Below, in pieces: positions 56,073 to 64,000 of a stretch of DNA of 64,000 nt. This stretch comes from Propionispira arboris (GTDB lineage: Bacteria; Bacillota; Negativicutes; Selenomonadales; Selenomonadaceae): the NCBI RefSeq assembly GCF_900109225.1, contig NZ_FNZK01000004.1, positions 124,001 to 188,000 of the forward strand. The letters run 5' to 3'. The position numbers and the translations under genes are program-made. Positions within the stretch are counted from its first letter, which is position 1. Every line of letters starts with the position of its first letter. A model generated the notes under the pieces. It saw only the letters and a program-made list of their open reading frames with translations, ran no database searches and was not told the DNA's origin.

Positions 56073-57416
56073 ATGGGAATAAAATTTGCTGAACTTAAGG
56101 TCAGCGAGACTTTATGTGATATATTAAAGAAAAACGGCATTGTAGAAGCGACGCCAGTACAAGAAGAAGCGATTCCGGTTGTTCGAAGCGGTAAAGATGT
56201 CATTGTACAGGCACAGACCGGAACGGGGAAAACTTTGGCGTTTTTGCTGCCAATTATGGAAAAAATAAAAATAAATGCGCCGGCGGTGCAGGCACTTATT
56301 GTTACACCAACCAGGGAGTTGACGATTCAGATTGCAAAGGTTGCTGCAAAAATTGGTGATGAAGCAGGGATTAAATCTTTGGCAATCTATGGTGGACAAG
56401 ACGTAGACCGCCAAATCCAAAAACTGGGTCGTAATCCTCATATCATTATAGGAACCCCTGGCCGCCTGCTGGATCATTTGCGCCGTAAGACAATTGATCT
56501 TTCAACGGCCAATAAAGTAGTGCTCGATGAAGCGGATGAAATGCTGCATATGGGTTTTCTGGAAGAGGTAGAAGGATTGCTGCGAGCTACAGCTCGTGAT
56601 CGTCAAACTATGTTTTTTTCCGCAACGATTCCTGATCGGATTAAAGGCTTATCTCATCACTATATGACGAATCCAGTTTCGATTGAAATCAAAGCAGAAC
56701 ATGTCACGCTCGATGAGATTAATCAGATTATCGTAAATACTGAGGAAGATACAAAAATAGATAAACTTTGTGGATTTATTAATGAATATCAGCCTTATTT
56801 GGCAATGGTTTTTTGCCATACGAAAAAAAGAGTTGCGGATGTTGCGATGGCTTTAGCGGGTCGGGGCTATCTTGCCGATGAACTGCATGGTGATTTGTCG
56901 CAGTCACAGCGAACGTTAGTTTTGAAACGTTTCCGTGATGCGAAACTGCAAATTTTGGTTGCAACAGATATTGCAGCACGCGGGCTTGACATTGAAGGCG
57001 TTACGCATGTTTTTAATTATGATGTTCCGCATGATGCAGAAGCTTATATCCATCGCATTGGCAGAACGGGACGGGCGGGGGAGAAAGGTACAGCAATTAC
57101 TTTTGTTAATGCTCGCCAGCATGAGTATCTGCGCATGATCGAAAAAGGTATACAAAGTCGTCTGCAAAAGCAAAAATTGGAGCGCCGGGAAAAACCAGGT
57201 AAAGAAATATCGCAGCGAAAACCAAGTGAAGCAGCGAAAAAACCAGGTAAACCGAGCAAGAAATATGCAGCAAATAAACCTAAGACGGCTGAACATGGCG
57301 GGGTAAATCATCGCAGTTCTCGTTCGAAGGCGGTTGTGGGAAAAGCCAATAATCCGACATCTTTTAAAGGAAAGCTAGGTGCGAAAAAGAAAACAGTAAA
57401 ACGTCGCATTCGATAA
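56073..57416 (+). CDS. DEAD-box RNA helicase
   Basis: 447 residues. Q motif EATPVQEEAIP, motif I AQTGTGKT, Ia TPTRELT, motif II DEAD, motif III SAT, motif VI HRIGRTGRAG: all intact. The C-terminal 85 residues are a basic, Lys/Pro-rich tail expected to bind RNA. Resembles CshA-type helicases of Firmicutes used in RNA decay and ribosome assembly. Ribosome site AGAGGTG. Single-gene unit with a strong terminator. Confidence 0.95.
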   Translation: MGIKFAELKVSETLCDILKKNGIVEATPVQEEAIPVVRSGKDVIVQAQTGTGKTLAFLLPIMEKIKINAPAVQALIVTPTRELTIQIAKVAAKIGDEAGIKSLAIYGGQDVDRQIQKLGRNPHIIIGTPGRLLDHLRRKTIDLSTANKVVLDEADEMLHMGFLEEVEGLLRATARDRQTMFFSATIPDRIKGLSHHYMTNPVSIEIKAEHVTLDEINQIIVNTEEDTKIDKLCGFINEYQPYLAMVFCHTKKRVADVAMALAGRGYLADELHGDLSQSQRTLVLKRFRDAKLQILVATDIAARGLDIEGVTHVFNYDVPHDAEAYIHRIGRTGRAGEKGTAITFVNARQHEYLRMIEKGIQSRLQKQKLERREKPGKEISQRKPSEAAKKPGKPSKKYAANKPKTAEHGGVNHRSSRSKAVVGKANNPTSFKGKLGAKKKTVKRRIR

Positions 57417-57419
57417 ATT

Positions 57420-57484
57420 CATTAAAAATAAATGGGAGACAAGTTGTTTGTAAAAAAGCAGCTTGTCTCCCATTTATTTTTAAT
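57420..57484. terminator. Terminator after the helicase gene
   Basis: Arms of more than 20 pairs: 57420-57443 (AAAAATAAATGGGAGACAAG) and about 57461-57484 (CTTGTCTCCCATTTATTTTT). The symmetric A/T tails could act in either direction. Confidence 0.92.
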
Positions 57485-57578
57485 ATTAATGGATAGCAAG
57501 AGTTGTTCATTTTTTTTGTGATGCATGTGGTAATCTTAGGAAAGTTTCTTAAATTAAAATGTAGAGTGAGGTTATTTT

Positions 57579-58823
57579 ATGCAACGACGTGTAGTTATTA
57601 CAGGGATGGGTGCCATTACTTCATTGGGACTGGATGTGCCCTCTTTTTGGCAAGCAATTAAACAGGGGGAAAATGGTATTACTCATATTGAAAGAATTGA
57701 TACGAGTGATTTGCCGACCAAGCTGGCTGCTGAGATAAAAGATTTTGATCCTTGTAATTTTATGGATAAAAAAGAAGCAAAACGAACAGACCGTTTTACT
57801 CAATATGCTATGGCAGCAACAAAGGAGGCATTAGCTGATGCACAACTGGATAGGGCGTTGCTGCAAAAGGAAAGAGTTGGTATGATTATTGGTTCTGGGA
57901 TCGGCGGGCTGGAAACCTTGGAAAAACAGCATGAAATACTTTTGGCGAAGGGGGCAGACAGGGTCAGTCCTTTTTTGATTCCGATGATGCTGCCGAATAT
58001 GGCAGCTGGAATGACTGCTATTGAGTTTGGTATTAAAGGATTTGTGGAGTGTACCGTGTCGGCATGTGCTTCTTCAACGAATGCGATTGGTGATGCTTTT
58101 AAGATAATCCAAAGAGCCGATTCTGATATTATGATTGCCGGTGGTACGGAAGCCCCTATTACCAGACTGGCTATGGCGGGTTTTTGTGCAAATAAAGCCA
58201 TGACACGTAATGTTGATACGGAGACTGCCTGTCGTCCGTTTGACAGGGATCGAGATGGTTTTGTTATGGGCGAAGGTGCGGGTATTGTCGTTTTAGAAGA
58301 AATGGAACATGCAAAAAAACGCGGAGCGCATATTATAGCTGAACTCGTTGGTTATGGGTGTACCAATGATGCCTATCATATTACTGCTGGTGCACCTGGT
58401 GGAGAAGGTGCAGCCAGATGTATGCAAATCGCTTTAAAAGATGCTAAAATAGACCCAACAGCTATTCAATATATTAATGCTCATGGTACTTCAACCGGGA
58501 TTGGTGATAAAGGGGAAACGCAGGCAATCAAAGAAGTTTTTCAGGATTATGCCTATAAAGTGTCAATCAGCTCGACGAAATCAATGACCGGGCATTTGCT
58601 CGGGGCAGCGGGTGGTATAGAAGCTATTATTACGGCATCAGCACTTCATGATGGTTTTGTGCCGCCAACAATTCATTATCATACAGCCGATGTCGATTGT
58701 GATTTAAATTATACGGCAAATATAGGTCATAGTGCGGGTCTGGAATATGGTTTATCGAATTCTTTTGGGTTTGGTGGACATAATGCCACTTTGATTTTCC
58801 GCAAATACCAGCCTGAGCTATGA
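57579..58823 (+). CDS. fabF: 3-oxoacyl-[acyl-carrier-protein] synthase II
   Basis: 414-residue thiolase-fold condensing enzyme that elongates fatty acids. Opens [15 protein letters not shown]. Cys-His-His triad in [14 protein letters not shown] (Cys near 163), [15 protein letters not shown] and [15 protein letters not shown]. No other fab gene is next to it; the following AraC gene begins 26 bases downstream on the same strand, which is unusual company. It may be a second copy of FabF. Confidence 0.95.
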   Translation: MQRRVVITGMGAITSLGLDVPSFWQAIKQGENGITHIERIDTSDLPTKLAAEIKDFDPCNFMDKKEAKRTDRFTQYAMAATKEALADAQLDRALLQKERVGMIIGSGIGGLETLEKQHEILLAKGADRVSPFLIPMMLPNMAAGMTAIEFGIKGFVECTVSACASSTNAIGDAFKIIQRADSDIMIAGGTEAPITRLAMAGFCANKAMTRNVDTETACRPFDRDRDGFVMGEGAGIVVLEEMEHAKKRGAHIIAELVGYGCTNDAYHITAGAPGGEGAARCMQIALKDAKIDPTAIQYINAHGTSTGIGDKGETQAIKEVFQDYAYKVSISSTKSMTGHLLGAAGGIEAIITASALHDGFVPPTIHYHTADVDCDLNYTANIGHSAGLEYGLSNSFGFGGHNATLIFRKYQPEL

Positions 58824-58848
58824 ACTTTCAGTATGGGGGTATACTAGA

Positions 58849-59727
58849 ATGGACTTAAGGGCAACTATGGCGGAGTGTTTTCAATATATAGAAGTTAATT
58901 TATATCAGAAGCTGAATCTCGATGCGATAGCAGCACATTGTGGTATATCAAAATACTATTTAGATCGAATTTTTAAATCATTAACGGGCGAATCGGTAAT
59001 GGAATATGTACAGTTTCGTAAGTTATCCGCCAGTATTTCGGATTTGAAAGATAAAAATCGGCGGGTGATTGATATTGCGATGGAATATGGGTTTGATTAT
59101 GAACAATCTTATATTCGAGCCTTTCGTAAAAAATTTGGCATTACACCACTCAAATTGAGATCCGAAGCACAATCGCTGCATATTCAAGAAAAACTTACGA
59201 TTGATGATATTATGTCAGTCAATAATTCGGTCGTTTATAAACCTTCGTTTATGTTTAAACAACAATTCTATCTGGTTGGTCAAAAATATAAAATACTCAG
59301 TAAATCGGGGGATAAGATTGCGAATTTATGTGGGCGGGAATTTTTTTATAAGCAGCGCCAACATATTTTAAATCCGGTAGATCCGGAGATTTATTTTGGC
59401 TATACCGATTGGAGTGATCGTATGAATGGGGCAATTTATTATATGCCGGGTTTGCAGGTCCAAGATTTGAATCATATTCCGGCTGGTATGGTGGGAATTT
59501 CAATTCCGGCACATAAATATGTAGTTTTTCGCTTTGTGGGATTTTTTCATCCGGATGAATTAAATGGTCGTAAAGTGGGGCGGCTGCTCGTTCATCTTTA
59601 TTCAAAATGGATTTTCAAATCTGGTTATAAATTTGCTGATCAATTTCGTTTTGAATATATCAATAATGCTTTATGCAAAGACAATTATTGTGAACTCGAT
59701 ATTTATCAACCTATTTTAGAAGCTTAA
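58849..59727 (+). CDS. AraC-family regulator with N-terminal HTH and C-terminal effector domain
   Basis: 292 residues. The two HTH motifs are at the N-terminus (LDAIAAHCGISKYYLDRIF; VIDIAMEYGFDYEQSYIRAFRKKFG). The C-terminal 160 residues resemble an AraC effector-binding (GyrI-like) domain (FKQQFYLVGQKYKI, IPAGMVGISIPAHKYVVFRF). Possibly cotranscribed with fabF. Target unknown; a terminator follows 11 bases after the stop. Confidence 0.88.
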   Translation: MDLRATMAECFQYIEVNLYQKLNLDAIAAHCGISKYYLDRIFKSLTGESVMEYVQFRKLSASISDLKDKNRRVIDIAMEYGFDYEQSYIRAFRKKFGITPLKLRSEAQSLHIQEKLTIDDIMSVNNSVVYKPSFMFKQQFYLVGQKYKILSKSGDKIANLCGREFFYKQRQHILNPVDPEIYFGYTDWSDRMNGAIYYMPGLQVQDLNHIPAGMVGISIPAHKYVVFRFVGFFHPDELNGRKVGRLLVHLYSKWIFKSGYKFADQFRFEYINNALCKDNYCELDIYQPILEA

Positions 59728-59738
59728 AACAAGTTTTG

Positions 59739-59776
59739 CGAGGCGTGTAGTTTTTCTACATGCCTCGAATTTTTTT
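59739..59776 (+). terminator. Terminator after the AraC gene
   Basis: CGAGGCGTGTAG pairs with CTACATGCCTCG (one G-U), loop TTTTT, then AATTTTTTT. Confidence 0.92.
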
Positions 59777-59932
59777 GCAGGCATCTGTAGAGGATGTTAT
59801 AATATTCTTTATGTATACAAATGTACTTATTTAAATAATTTTTATAACAAAATAAAGTGTGCAACGAGGAATATGTCTTAAAAGTGTAATTTGTGAGATT
59901 TTTATTTTGATATGGTAGAGCTGCCTATATTG

Positions 59933-60058
59933 AATTAAAGAAAGCGTAGCTAGCTATTAGTCTGCCAGGAAGGGTAGGGTATCGTTTGCTTCCTGCGTAA
60001 CGCTACTCAACCCTATACCCCATTCCTGACGATTGCTATATAGAAGAATATTAAATGC
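59933..60058 (+). repeat. Dispersed hairpin repeat, copy 6 (forward)
   Basis: 126 bp from AATTAAAG to TTAAATGC. The invariant loop ATCGTTTGCTTCCTGCGTAA is intact. The 5' arm (CCAGGAAGGGTAGGGT) is about three bases shorter than its partner, so the stem has a bulge. It lies 53 bases ahead of the aminotransferase gene. Confidence 0.9.
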
Positions 60059-60111
60059 AAATTATATATTGAATTCAAGAATTTAACTAAAAAAATAGGA
60101 GGTATAAAATC

Positions 60112-61281
60112 ATGCAATTTGCAAGAAGAATGGATCAATTTGGTGAGGGGATTTTTTCTCAATTATTAGACATTAAACGAAAAAAACTCGAAAAGGGTGA
60201 AACAATTATTGATTTAAGCGTTGGAACACCTAATATTCCACCGGCACAGCATATAATGGATGCCTTATGTACAGCGGCGGCTGATCCTAAAAATTATATC
60301 TATGCAGTCAATGATCAAACGGCTTTATTAGAAGCAGTCAGCAGCTGGTATGATACGCGATATGGGGTTACGCTTGATCCCAAGACGGAAATTTGTTCAC
60401 TATTGGGATCACAGGAAGGGTTGGCTCATATAGCACTTTCCATTGTTGATGAGGGCGATGTGGTACTAGTTCCCGATCCCTGCTATCCGGTGTTTGCTGA
60501 TGGTCCGCTGCTGGCCGGGGCGAAGCTTTATTATATGCCGCAGAAAAAAGAAAATGGCTATGTGATCCAATTGCAGGATATTCCGGTGGATATTGCTAAA
60601 AAAGCAAAATTTATGGTTGTATCGTATCCTAATAATCCAACTACAGTGATGGCGCCAGAAGCGTTTTACTTAGATTTGATTGCTTTCGCCAGAAAATATG
60701 ATATTGTCGTTCTTCATGATAATGCTTATAGTGAGTTAGTCTTTGATGGAAAAACCTGCGGCAGTTTTCTCACCTTTTCTGGGGCCAGGGAGATCGGTGT
60801 GGAATTTAATTCTTTATCTAAAACCTATGGTTTAGCCGGAGCGCGAATTGGTTTTTGTGTTGGCAATGCCGAGGTGGTATCGCGATTAAAGACATTGAAA
60901 TCAAATATGGACTATGGTATGTTTTTGCCAATTCAAAAAGCGGCGATTGTTGCTATTACTGGCGATCAAGGCTGCGTAGCGGTTATGAAAGATGCGTATG
61001 AAAGACGTAGAGATGTTTTATGTGATGGGTTTAAATCCATTGGCTGGAATATGGAGAAACCAGAAGCTACGATGTTTGTTTGGGCTGTGATTCCGCCGCA
61101 TTATGAAAAATCAGTCGACTTTGCCATGGATTTAGTGGAAAAAGCAGGTGTTATGCTGACACCGGGCAGTGCTTTTGGACCATCCGGCGAAGGTCATGTA
61201 CGCATGGCTTTGGTGCAGGATGAAGCTGTGTTACAGCAAGCAGTTGAGGCTGTGAAAAAGAGTGGGATTTTAAAAGCATAG
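60112..61281 (+). CDS. PLP-dependent aminotransferase, class I/II
   Basis: 389 residues, fold type I. DLSVGTPNIPPAQHI, SQEGLAHIALSIVDEGD, VSYPNNPTTV, HDNAYSELVFDG and the PLP lysine Lys237 in NSLSKTYGLAGARIGF are present. The pattern is near LL-diaminopimelate/aspartate-type aminotransferases (DapL/AspC group); the exact substrate is open. Ribosome site AGGAGG. Monocistronic; copy 6 of the dispersed repeat sits in its upstream region. Confidence 0.9.
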   Translation: MQFARRMDQFGEGIFSQLLDIKRKKLEKGETIIDLSVGTPNIPPAQHIMDALCTAAADPKNYIYAVNDQTALLEAVSSWYDTRYGVTLDPKTEICSLLGSQEGLAHIALSIVDEGDVVLVPDPCYPVFADGPLLAGAKLYYMPQKKENGYVIQLQDIPVDIAKKAKFMVVSYPNNPTTVMAPEAFYLDLIAFARKYDIVVLHDNAYSELVFDGKTCGSFLTFSGAREIGVEFNSLSKTYGLAGARIGFCVGNAEVVSRLKTLKSNMDYGMFLPIQKAAIVAITGDQGCVAVMKDAYERRRDVLCDGFKSIGWNMEKPEATMFVWAVIPPHYEKSVDFAMDLVEKAGVMLTPGSAFGPSGEGHVRMALVQDEAVLQQAVEAVKKSGILKA

Positions 61282-61356
61282 TTTTTGTGTAAGCTGAGAA
61301 AAAATTTATACATACAGAAAAATTGCATTTTATCTTCGTTATAAATGGGCGAATAA

Positions 61357-61402
61357 AAAGGGCGTGTTGCACTAAAAAATTAGTAAAGACACCCCTTTTT
61401 TG
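61357..61402 (+). terminator. Terminator after the aminotransferase gene
   Basis: AAAAAGGG-GTGT pairs with ACAC-CCCTTTTTT around a long AT loop. Moderate. Confidence 0.7.
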
Positions 61403-61479
61403 TGTGCTCATACGTACAACATTGGAATTATCATGCATCAGAGCATGTCCCAAGTGTTCTATATATAGGCATAAATCCG

Positions 61480-62073
61480 TTATTCCTTCTTATCACTAAG
61501 CTTTTTAATTACTCTGCAAGGATTTCCCACAGCAACGCAATTAGCAGGTATATTCTTCGTCACTATACTTCCAGCTCCAATTACACTATTTTTTCCAATG
61601 GTAACGCCAGGTAGAATAATAGTGCCGCCGCCGATCCAGACATTATCCTCAATTTTAACCGGTAACGCATAAGTTCTAAAAAAAGCTTGACCTGAGTTTT
61701 CTTTCCATCCATCAACTAAACGTTCTTTTGCATTTACTGGATGTGTTGCTGTATATATTTGTACGTTAGAGGCAATTAAAACATTGTTTCCAATTTCTAT
61801 TTTATTGCAATCTACAAATGTACAATTCATGTTAATAATGCCATTATTCCCAATAAATATATTTTTACCATAATCACAATAAAACGGAACATCTACCTTT
61901 ACATTAGAACCAATTTCACCAAACAACTCATGAAGAATGTGTTGTTTTTCTTTTATGCTACTGCTTGAATTATATTGATGGGTCATTATTCTGGACTTAC
62001 TTATCATATCCGTAAGTTCTTCGTCAATACAATTAAACATATTGCCACTCATACATTTGTCTAACTCACTCAT
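61480..62073 (-). CDS. Sugar O-acetyltransferase, left-handed beta-helix (Maa/LacA type)
   Basis: 197 residues. N-terminal Mac-type cap (DKCMSGNMFNCIDEEL) then hexapeptide repeats, with the catalytic histidine in QIYTATHPVNAKER and the end GAGSIVTKNIPANCVAVGNPCRVIKKL. Transfers acetyl from acetyl-CoA to maltose- or galactoside-type sugars. ATG 62073 follows AAGGAGAAAA. It is divergent from an AraC gene with a shared 114-base spacer, so the pair probably forms one unit. Lower GC than the rest of the window. Confidence 0.93.
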   Translation of the reverse strand: MSELDKCMSGNMFNCIDEELTDMISKSRIMTHQYNSSSSIKEKQHILHELFGEIGSNVKVDVPFYCDYGKNIFIGNNGIINMNCTFVDCNKIEIGNNVLIASNVQIYTATHPVNAKERLVDGWKENSGQAFFRTYALPVKIEDNVWIGGGTIILPGVTIGKNSVIGAGSIVTKNIPANCVAVGNPCRVIKKLSDKKE

Positions 62074-62130
62074 AATTTTTCTCCTTACTATTTTCAATTA
62101 TTATAATTTTAATTATAATGTTATAGACAA

Positions 62131-62158
62131 TTGAAATCTACGATAATATCGTTATATT
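62131..62158 (+). promoter_or_regulatory. Promoter of the AraC regulator gene
   Basis: TTGAAA (62131-62136), 16 bases, TATATT (62153-62158). Confidence 0.5.
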
Positions 62159-62174
62159 TTATAACAATATTATC
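62142..62174. promoter_or_regulatory. Inverted repeat overlapping the AraC promoter
   Basis: GATAATATCGTTATA (62142-62156) and TATAACAATATTATC (62160-62174), 15-base arms with one mismatch, centred on the -10 box. It fits an operator for autoregulation; as RNA it would be a hairpin just before the ribosome site. Confidence 0.5.
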
Positions 62175-62187
62175 ATTTGGAGGATTT

Positions 62188-63108
62188 ATGGAAAATAAAG
62201 TACTAAATATCGGAGAAAATCAATTGGAGAATAGAGATTATGCTAGAAATGATAGTTTTCCTTTTCGAATCGGTTATGAAGAAATCACAAATTATAGGGG
62301 TTCTACTTTTGGGTGCCACTGGCATCCAGAAATTGAATTTACTTATATTCTTAGCGGTTCTATGATATATCAAGTAAATAATAATCAATATCTGCTCAAA
62401 GAAGGTGATGCTATATGTGCAAATCAGAACTGTCTTCATTCAGGAACAGCATCTCCTGGTTTAAATTGCCAATATTTTGCAATTACTTTTCATCCAACTT
62501 TAATTTCAGGATATAGAAATAGTATTTTCGAAAACAAATATCTATTTGAACTAGTTACAAATGAACAACTGGCGTTTGCCTATTTTAATTCGAATGACCA
62601 TGATAGTAATAATATTATTTCAGTATTATTGGAACTAGAAAAGATTTATAAAGAAAAAATCATTGGCTATGAATTGTTAATTGTGAGTAAATTGTTTGAA
62701 TTATGCTTCTATTTATATCAAGATGTTTATCGTAAACTTCCAAATAAACCTAAAAATCCACACAAAAACATTATGCAAATAAAATCAGCACTGAATTATA
62801 TCCATGTCCACTACAAAGAAGCGATAAGATTAAAAGATATCTCCAACTCTTGCAATCTCAGTAATAGTTCTTGTTGTCGCTTATTTAAAAAAATTGTACA
62901 TCATACACCGTTGGATTATCTTCTAAGTTATCGCATTCAAAAGAGTATTCCTTATTTATTAAATGAAGGATTAAACATTACAGAAGTAGCTATTTCTGTT
63001 GGTTTTTCTAGTAGTAGTTATTATTCTGAAATATTTAAAAAATATATGAATTGTTCTCCTACTATATATAAATATAAGATAAAAAACTATAAAGGTAACA
63101 TAAATTAA
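62188..63108 (+). CDS. AraC-family regulator with cupin sensing domain
   Basis: 306 residues. The cupin N-domain has CHWHPEIEFTYILSGSMIYQVNN and the HTH pair LKDISNSCNLSNSSCCRLFKK and ITEVAISVGFSSSSYYSEIF is at the C-terminus. ATG 62188 follows GGAGG at 62179-62183; an earlier ATG 57 bases upstream lies in the promoter. Divergent from the sugar acetyltransferase and probably its regulator. AT-rich codons set it apart from most of the window. Confidence 0.92.
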   Translation: MENKVLNIGENQLENRDYARNDSFPFRIGYEEITNYRGSTFGCHWHPEIEFTYILSGSMIYQVNNNQYLLKEGDAICANQNCLHSGTASPGLNCQYFAITFHPTLISGYRNSIFENKYLFELVTNEQLAFAYFNSNDHDSNNIISVLLELEKIYKEKIIGYELLIVSKLFELCFYLYQDVYRKLPNKPKNPHKNIMQIKSALNYIHVHYKEAIRLKDISNSCNLSNSSCCRLFKKIVHHTPLDYLLSYRIQKSIPYLLNEGLNITEVAISVGFSSSSYYSEIFKKYMNCSPTIYKYKIKNYKGNIN

Positions 63109-63218
63109 GAGATCTTTTAATTGAAATACCTGCTTGAAACGCTTCCAAATATCTCGTTTTTAAGAGAACCACAATTTTTAGAAGGCTACCTTCCGTGGAA
63201 TGAGACAATATAGAAATA

Positions 63219-63283
63219 AGTATAGCAGTCAGTCGATCCATATTCATATTCTGAGTATACAACGATGGCTGCTATTTTTATAT
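63219..63283 (+). terminator. Weak hairpin and T-tract after the AraC gene
   Basis: ATAGCAGTCAGTCG pairs imperfectly with CGATGGCTGCTAT, followed by TTTTTATA. Long loop. Confidence 0.45.
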
Positions 63284-63342
63284 ACACTGTTTAGTTGACG
63301 CTTACTTTTAAACGCTGTCAATAGATTTTTTTTTATGATTTT

Positions 63343-64000
63343 TTAATAGATTAGTTTGATTTCACGTTTGTCAAAAAAATTAATCCAATCTTGTGATGGC
63401 ATTTGGTTGGTGACGATATAGTCAATGCACGTGAAATCGCCTGTCCTGGTAAAAGCAGTTTTATCAAACTTTGAATGATCAATGAGCAAAATGCATTTTT
63501 TTGCCTGTTTCATCATTTGCTGCTTAATAATACTTTCCTGTTCATTGGATTCCATAATACCTTTGTCGCGATCAATTCCTTTACAACTGATGATTGCCAG
63601 ATCTACATAGTAATTTTGCAAAGAATTGCAGGCAGAAGGACCAACCAAGGCATAAGAATGAGCCCGCAAAGTGCCGCCGCTTGAGATGATCGTGAAGGGC
63701 GAACTAACAAAATCATTTACCAATTTGATGGAATTTGTAATAACAGTCAATTCTTTTTTTATTTTTAACTGATGAAGTAAGGTTAGACAGGTTGTGCTGG
63801 AATCAACCATCAGCGTGTCGTTATCATTGACGAGAAATTCGGCTTTTTTTGCAATGGCTTGTTTATCCGTATTATTGATGGAATTTCGTTTTAAAAAAGA
63901 GAGATCTTCACTGGTATGTTCATTGAGAACAGCACCACCGTAACTGCGTCTGAGTAAATCCTGGGTTTCGAGTTTTTCAAGATCACGGCGTACGGTTTCT
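63343..64000 (-). CDS. DeoR-family transcriptional regulator, amino end cut by the window
   Basis: About 219 residues in frame on the minus strand up to base 64000. The first visible residues ETVRRDLEKLETQDLLRRSYGG are the end of the DeoR HTH; a DeoRC sugar-phosphate sensing domain follows (DSSTTCLTLLHQL, TNSIKLVNDF, SSGGTLRAHSYALVG, DHSKFDKTAF). A frame start at 63810 is internal. The first 30 or so residues lie outside. Probably controls a sugar or sugar-phosphate operon upstream of it. Confidence 0.9.
   Translation of the reverse strand, partial: ETVRRDLEKLETQDLLRRSYGGAVLNEHTSEDLSFLKRNSINNTDKQAIAKKAEFLVNDNDTLMVDSSTTCLTLLHQLKIKKELTVITNSIKLVNDFVSSPFTIISSGGTLRAHSYALVGPSACNSLQNYYVDLAIISCKGIDRDKGIMESNEQESIIKQQMMKQAKKCILLIDHSKFDKTAFTRTGDFTCIDYIVTNQMPSQDWINFFDKREIKLIY

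Larger units (their letters stand above)
59728..60111. other. Intergenic region with terminator and repeat copy 6
   Basis: 384 bases without a gene: terminator at 59739-59776, about 155 AT-rich bases with nothing recognised, repeat copy 6, then 53 bases to the aminotransferase start. Confidence 0.6.

Noticed and set aside
15195-60058. Dispersed repeats as a CRISPR array or as a cis riboswitch
   Set aside because: Units are far apart with no spacers, and their orientation relative to the next gene is not constant.
61402-61614. Plus-strand frame between the aminotransferase and acetyltransferase genes
   Set aside because: Most of it is antisense to the acetyltransferase, and there is no ribosome site or recognisable motif.

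Overview
The window reads as a chromosomal segment of a diderm Firmicute of the Negativicutes type (Sporomusales or Selenomonadales; genus not resolvable). The Firmicute side shows in AGGAGG-type ribosome binding sites, a CIRCE operator, OpuC-type osmolyte uptake, a B. subtilis-like ycs/kip cluster and many U-tailed terminators. The diderm side shows in an AcrAB-like RND efflux pair. The DNA is AT-rich. There are no rRNA genes, no recognisable tRNA genes, no CRISPR array, no intact insertion sequence and no prophage.

Layout. 0-7.5 kb: RND efflux pair, a secreted protein and a Cache-type chemoreceptor. 7.5-15 kb: htpG behind a CIRCE operator, then a transaldolase plus ascorbate-type PTS (EIIA, EIIB, EIIC) operon with its PRD activator. 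15-26 kb: a large 5-oxoproline-type cluster made of a LysR regulator, PxpB/PxpC pair 1, PxpA, an NRAMP-fold transporter, a YcsI/D-glutamate cyclase-like protein, PxpB/PxpC pair 2, a biotin carboxyl carrier protein, a biotin carboxylase and an AraC regulator. 26-32 kb: a half-length DapF-like protein without its catalytic cysteine, a D-malate/tartrate dehydrogenase, a methyltransferase with a flavodoxin-ferredoxin protein, an oxidoreductase and a nitroreductase. 32-38 kb: a five-repeat Ser/Thr-rich protein, two more chemoreceptors and ddl. 38-47.6 kb: a secreted BamE-like protein, an opuC operon, an OPT transporter, a secreted protein, a FadR-type regulator and corA. 47.8-54 kb: a 35-residue basic protein and the L-arabinose operon (transporter, araB, araA, araD). 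54-64 kb: a two-component system, a DEAD-box helicase, fabF, AraC regulators, an aminotransferase, a sugar acetyltransferase and a DeoR regulator cut by the window end.

Three things stand out beyond ordinary annotation. First, a dispersed hairpin repeat of about 114-129 bp (five near-full copies, one fragment, one possible end remnant) has an invariant loop, an arm that covaries between copies, terminal inverted repeats and a possible pseudoknot. Second, the same short leader RNA appears twice, ahead of opuC and ahead of the BamE-like gene; each copy is driven by a perfect TTGACA-17-TATAAT promoter and ends in a terminator-like hairpin. Third, the second PxpB/PxpC pair directly abuts a biotin carrier and a biotin carboxylase with no AccA/AccD. 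Together these four have the domain set of a urea-carboxylase-type enzyme split into separate subunits.

How the genes work together. The 15-26 kb cluster probably takes up and opens 5-oxoproline or a related lactam or amide, making glutamate or a carboxylated product. The PTS operon imports and phosphorylates a pentose-like compound that feeds transaldolase chemistry. The ara operon takes L-arabinose to xylulose 5-phosphate. OpuC and its leader suggest osmotic or ionic control. Three chemoreceptors indicate a motile cell.
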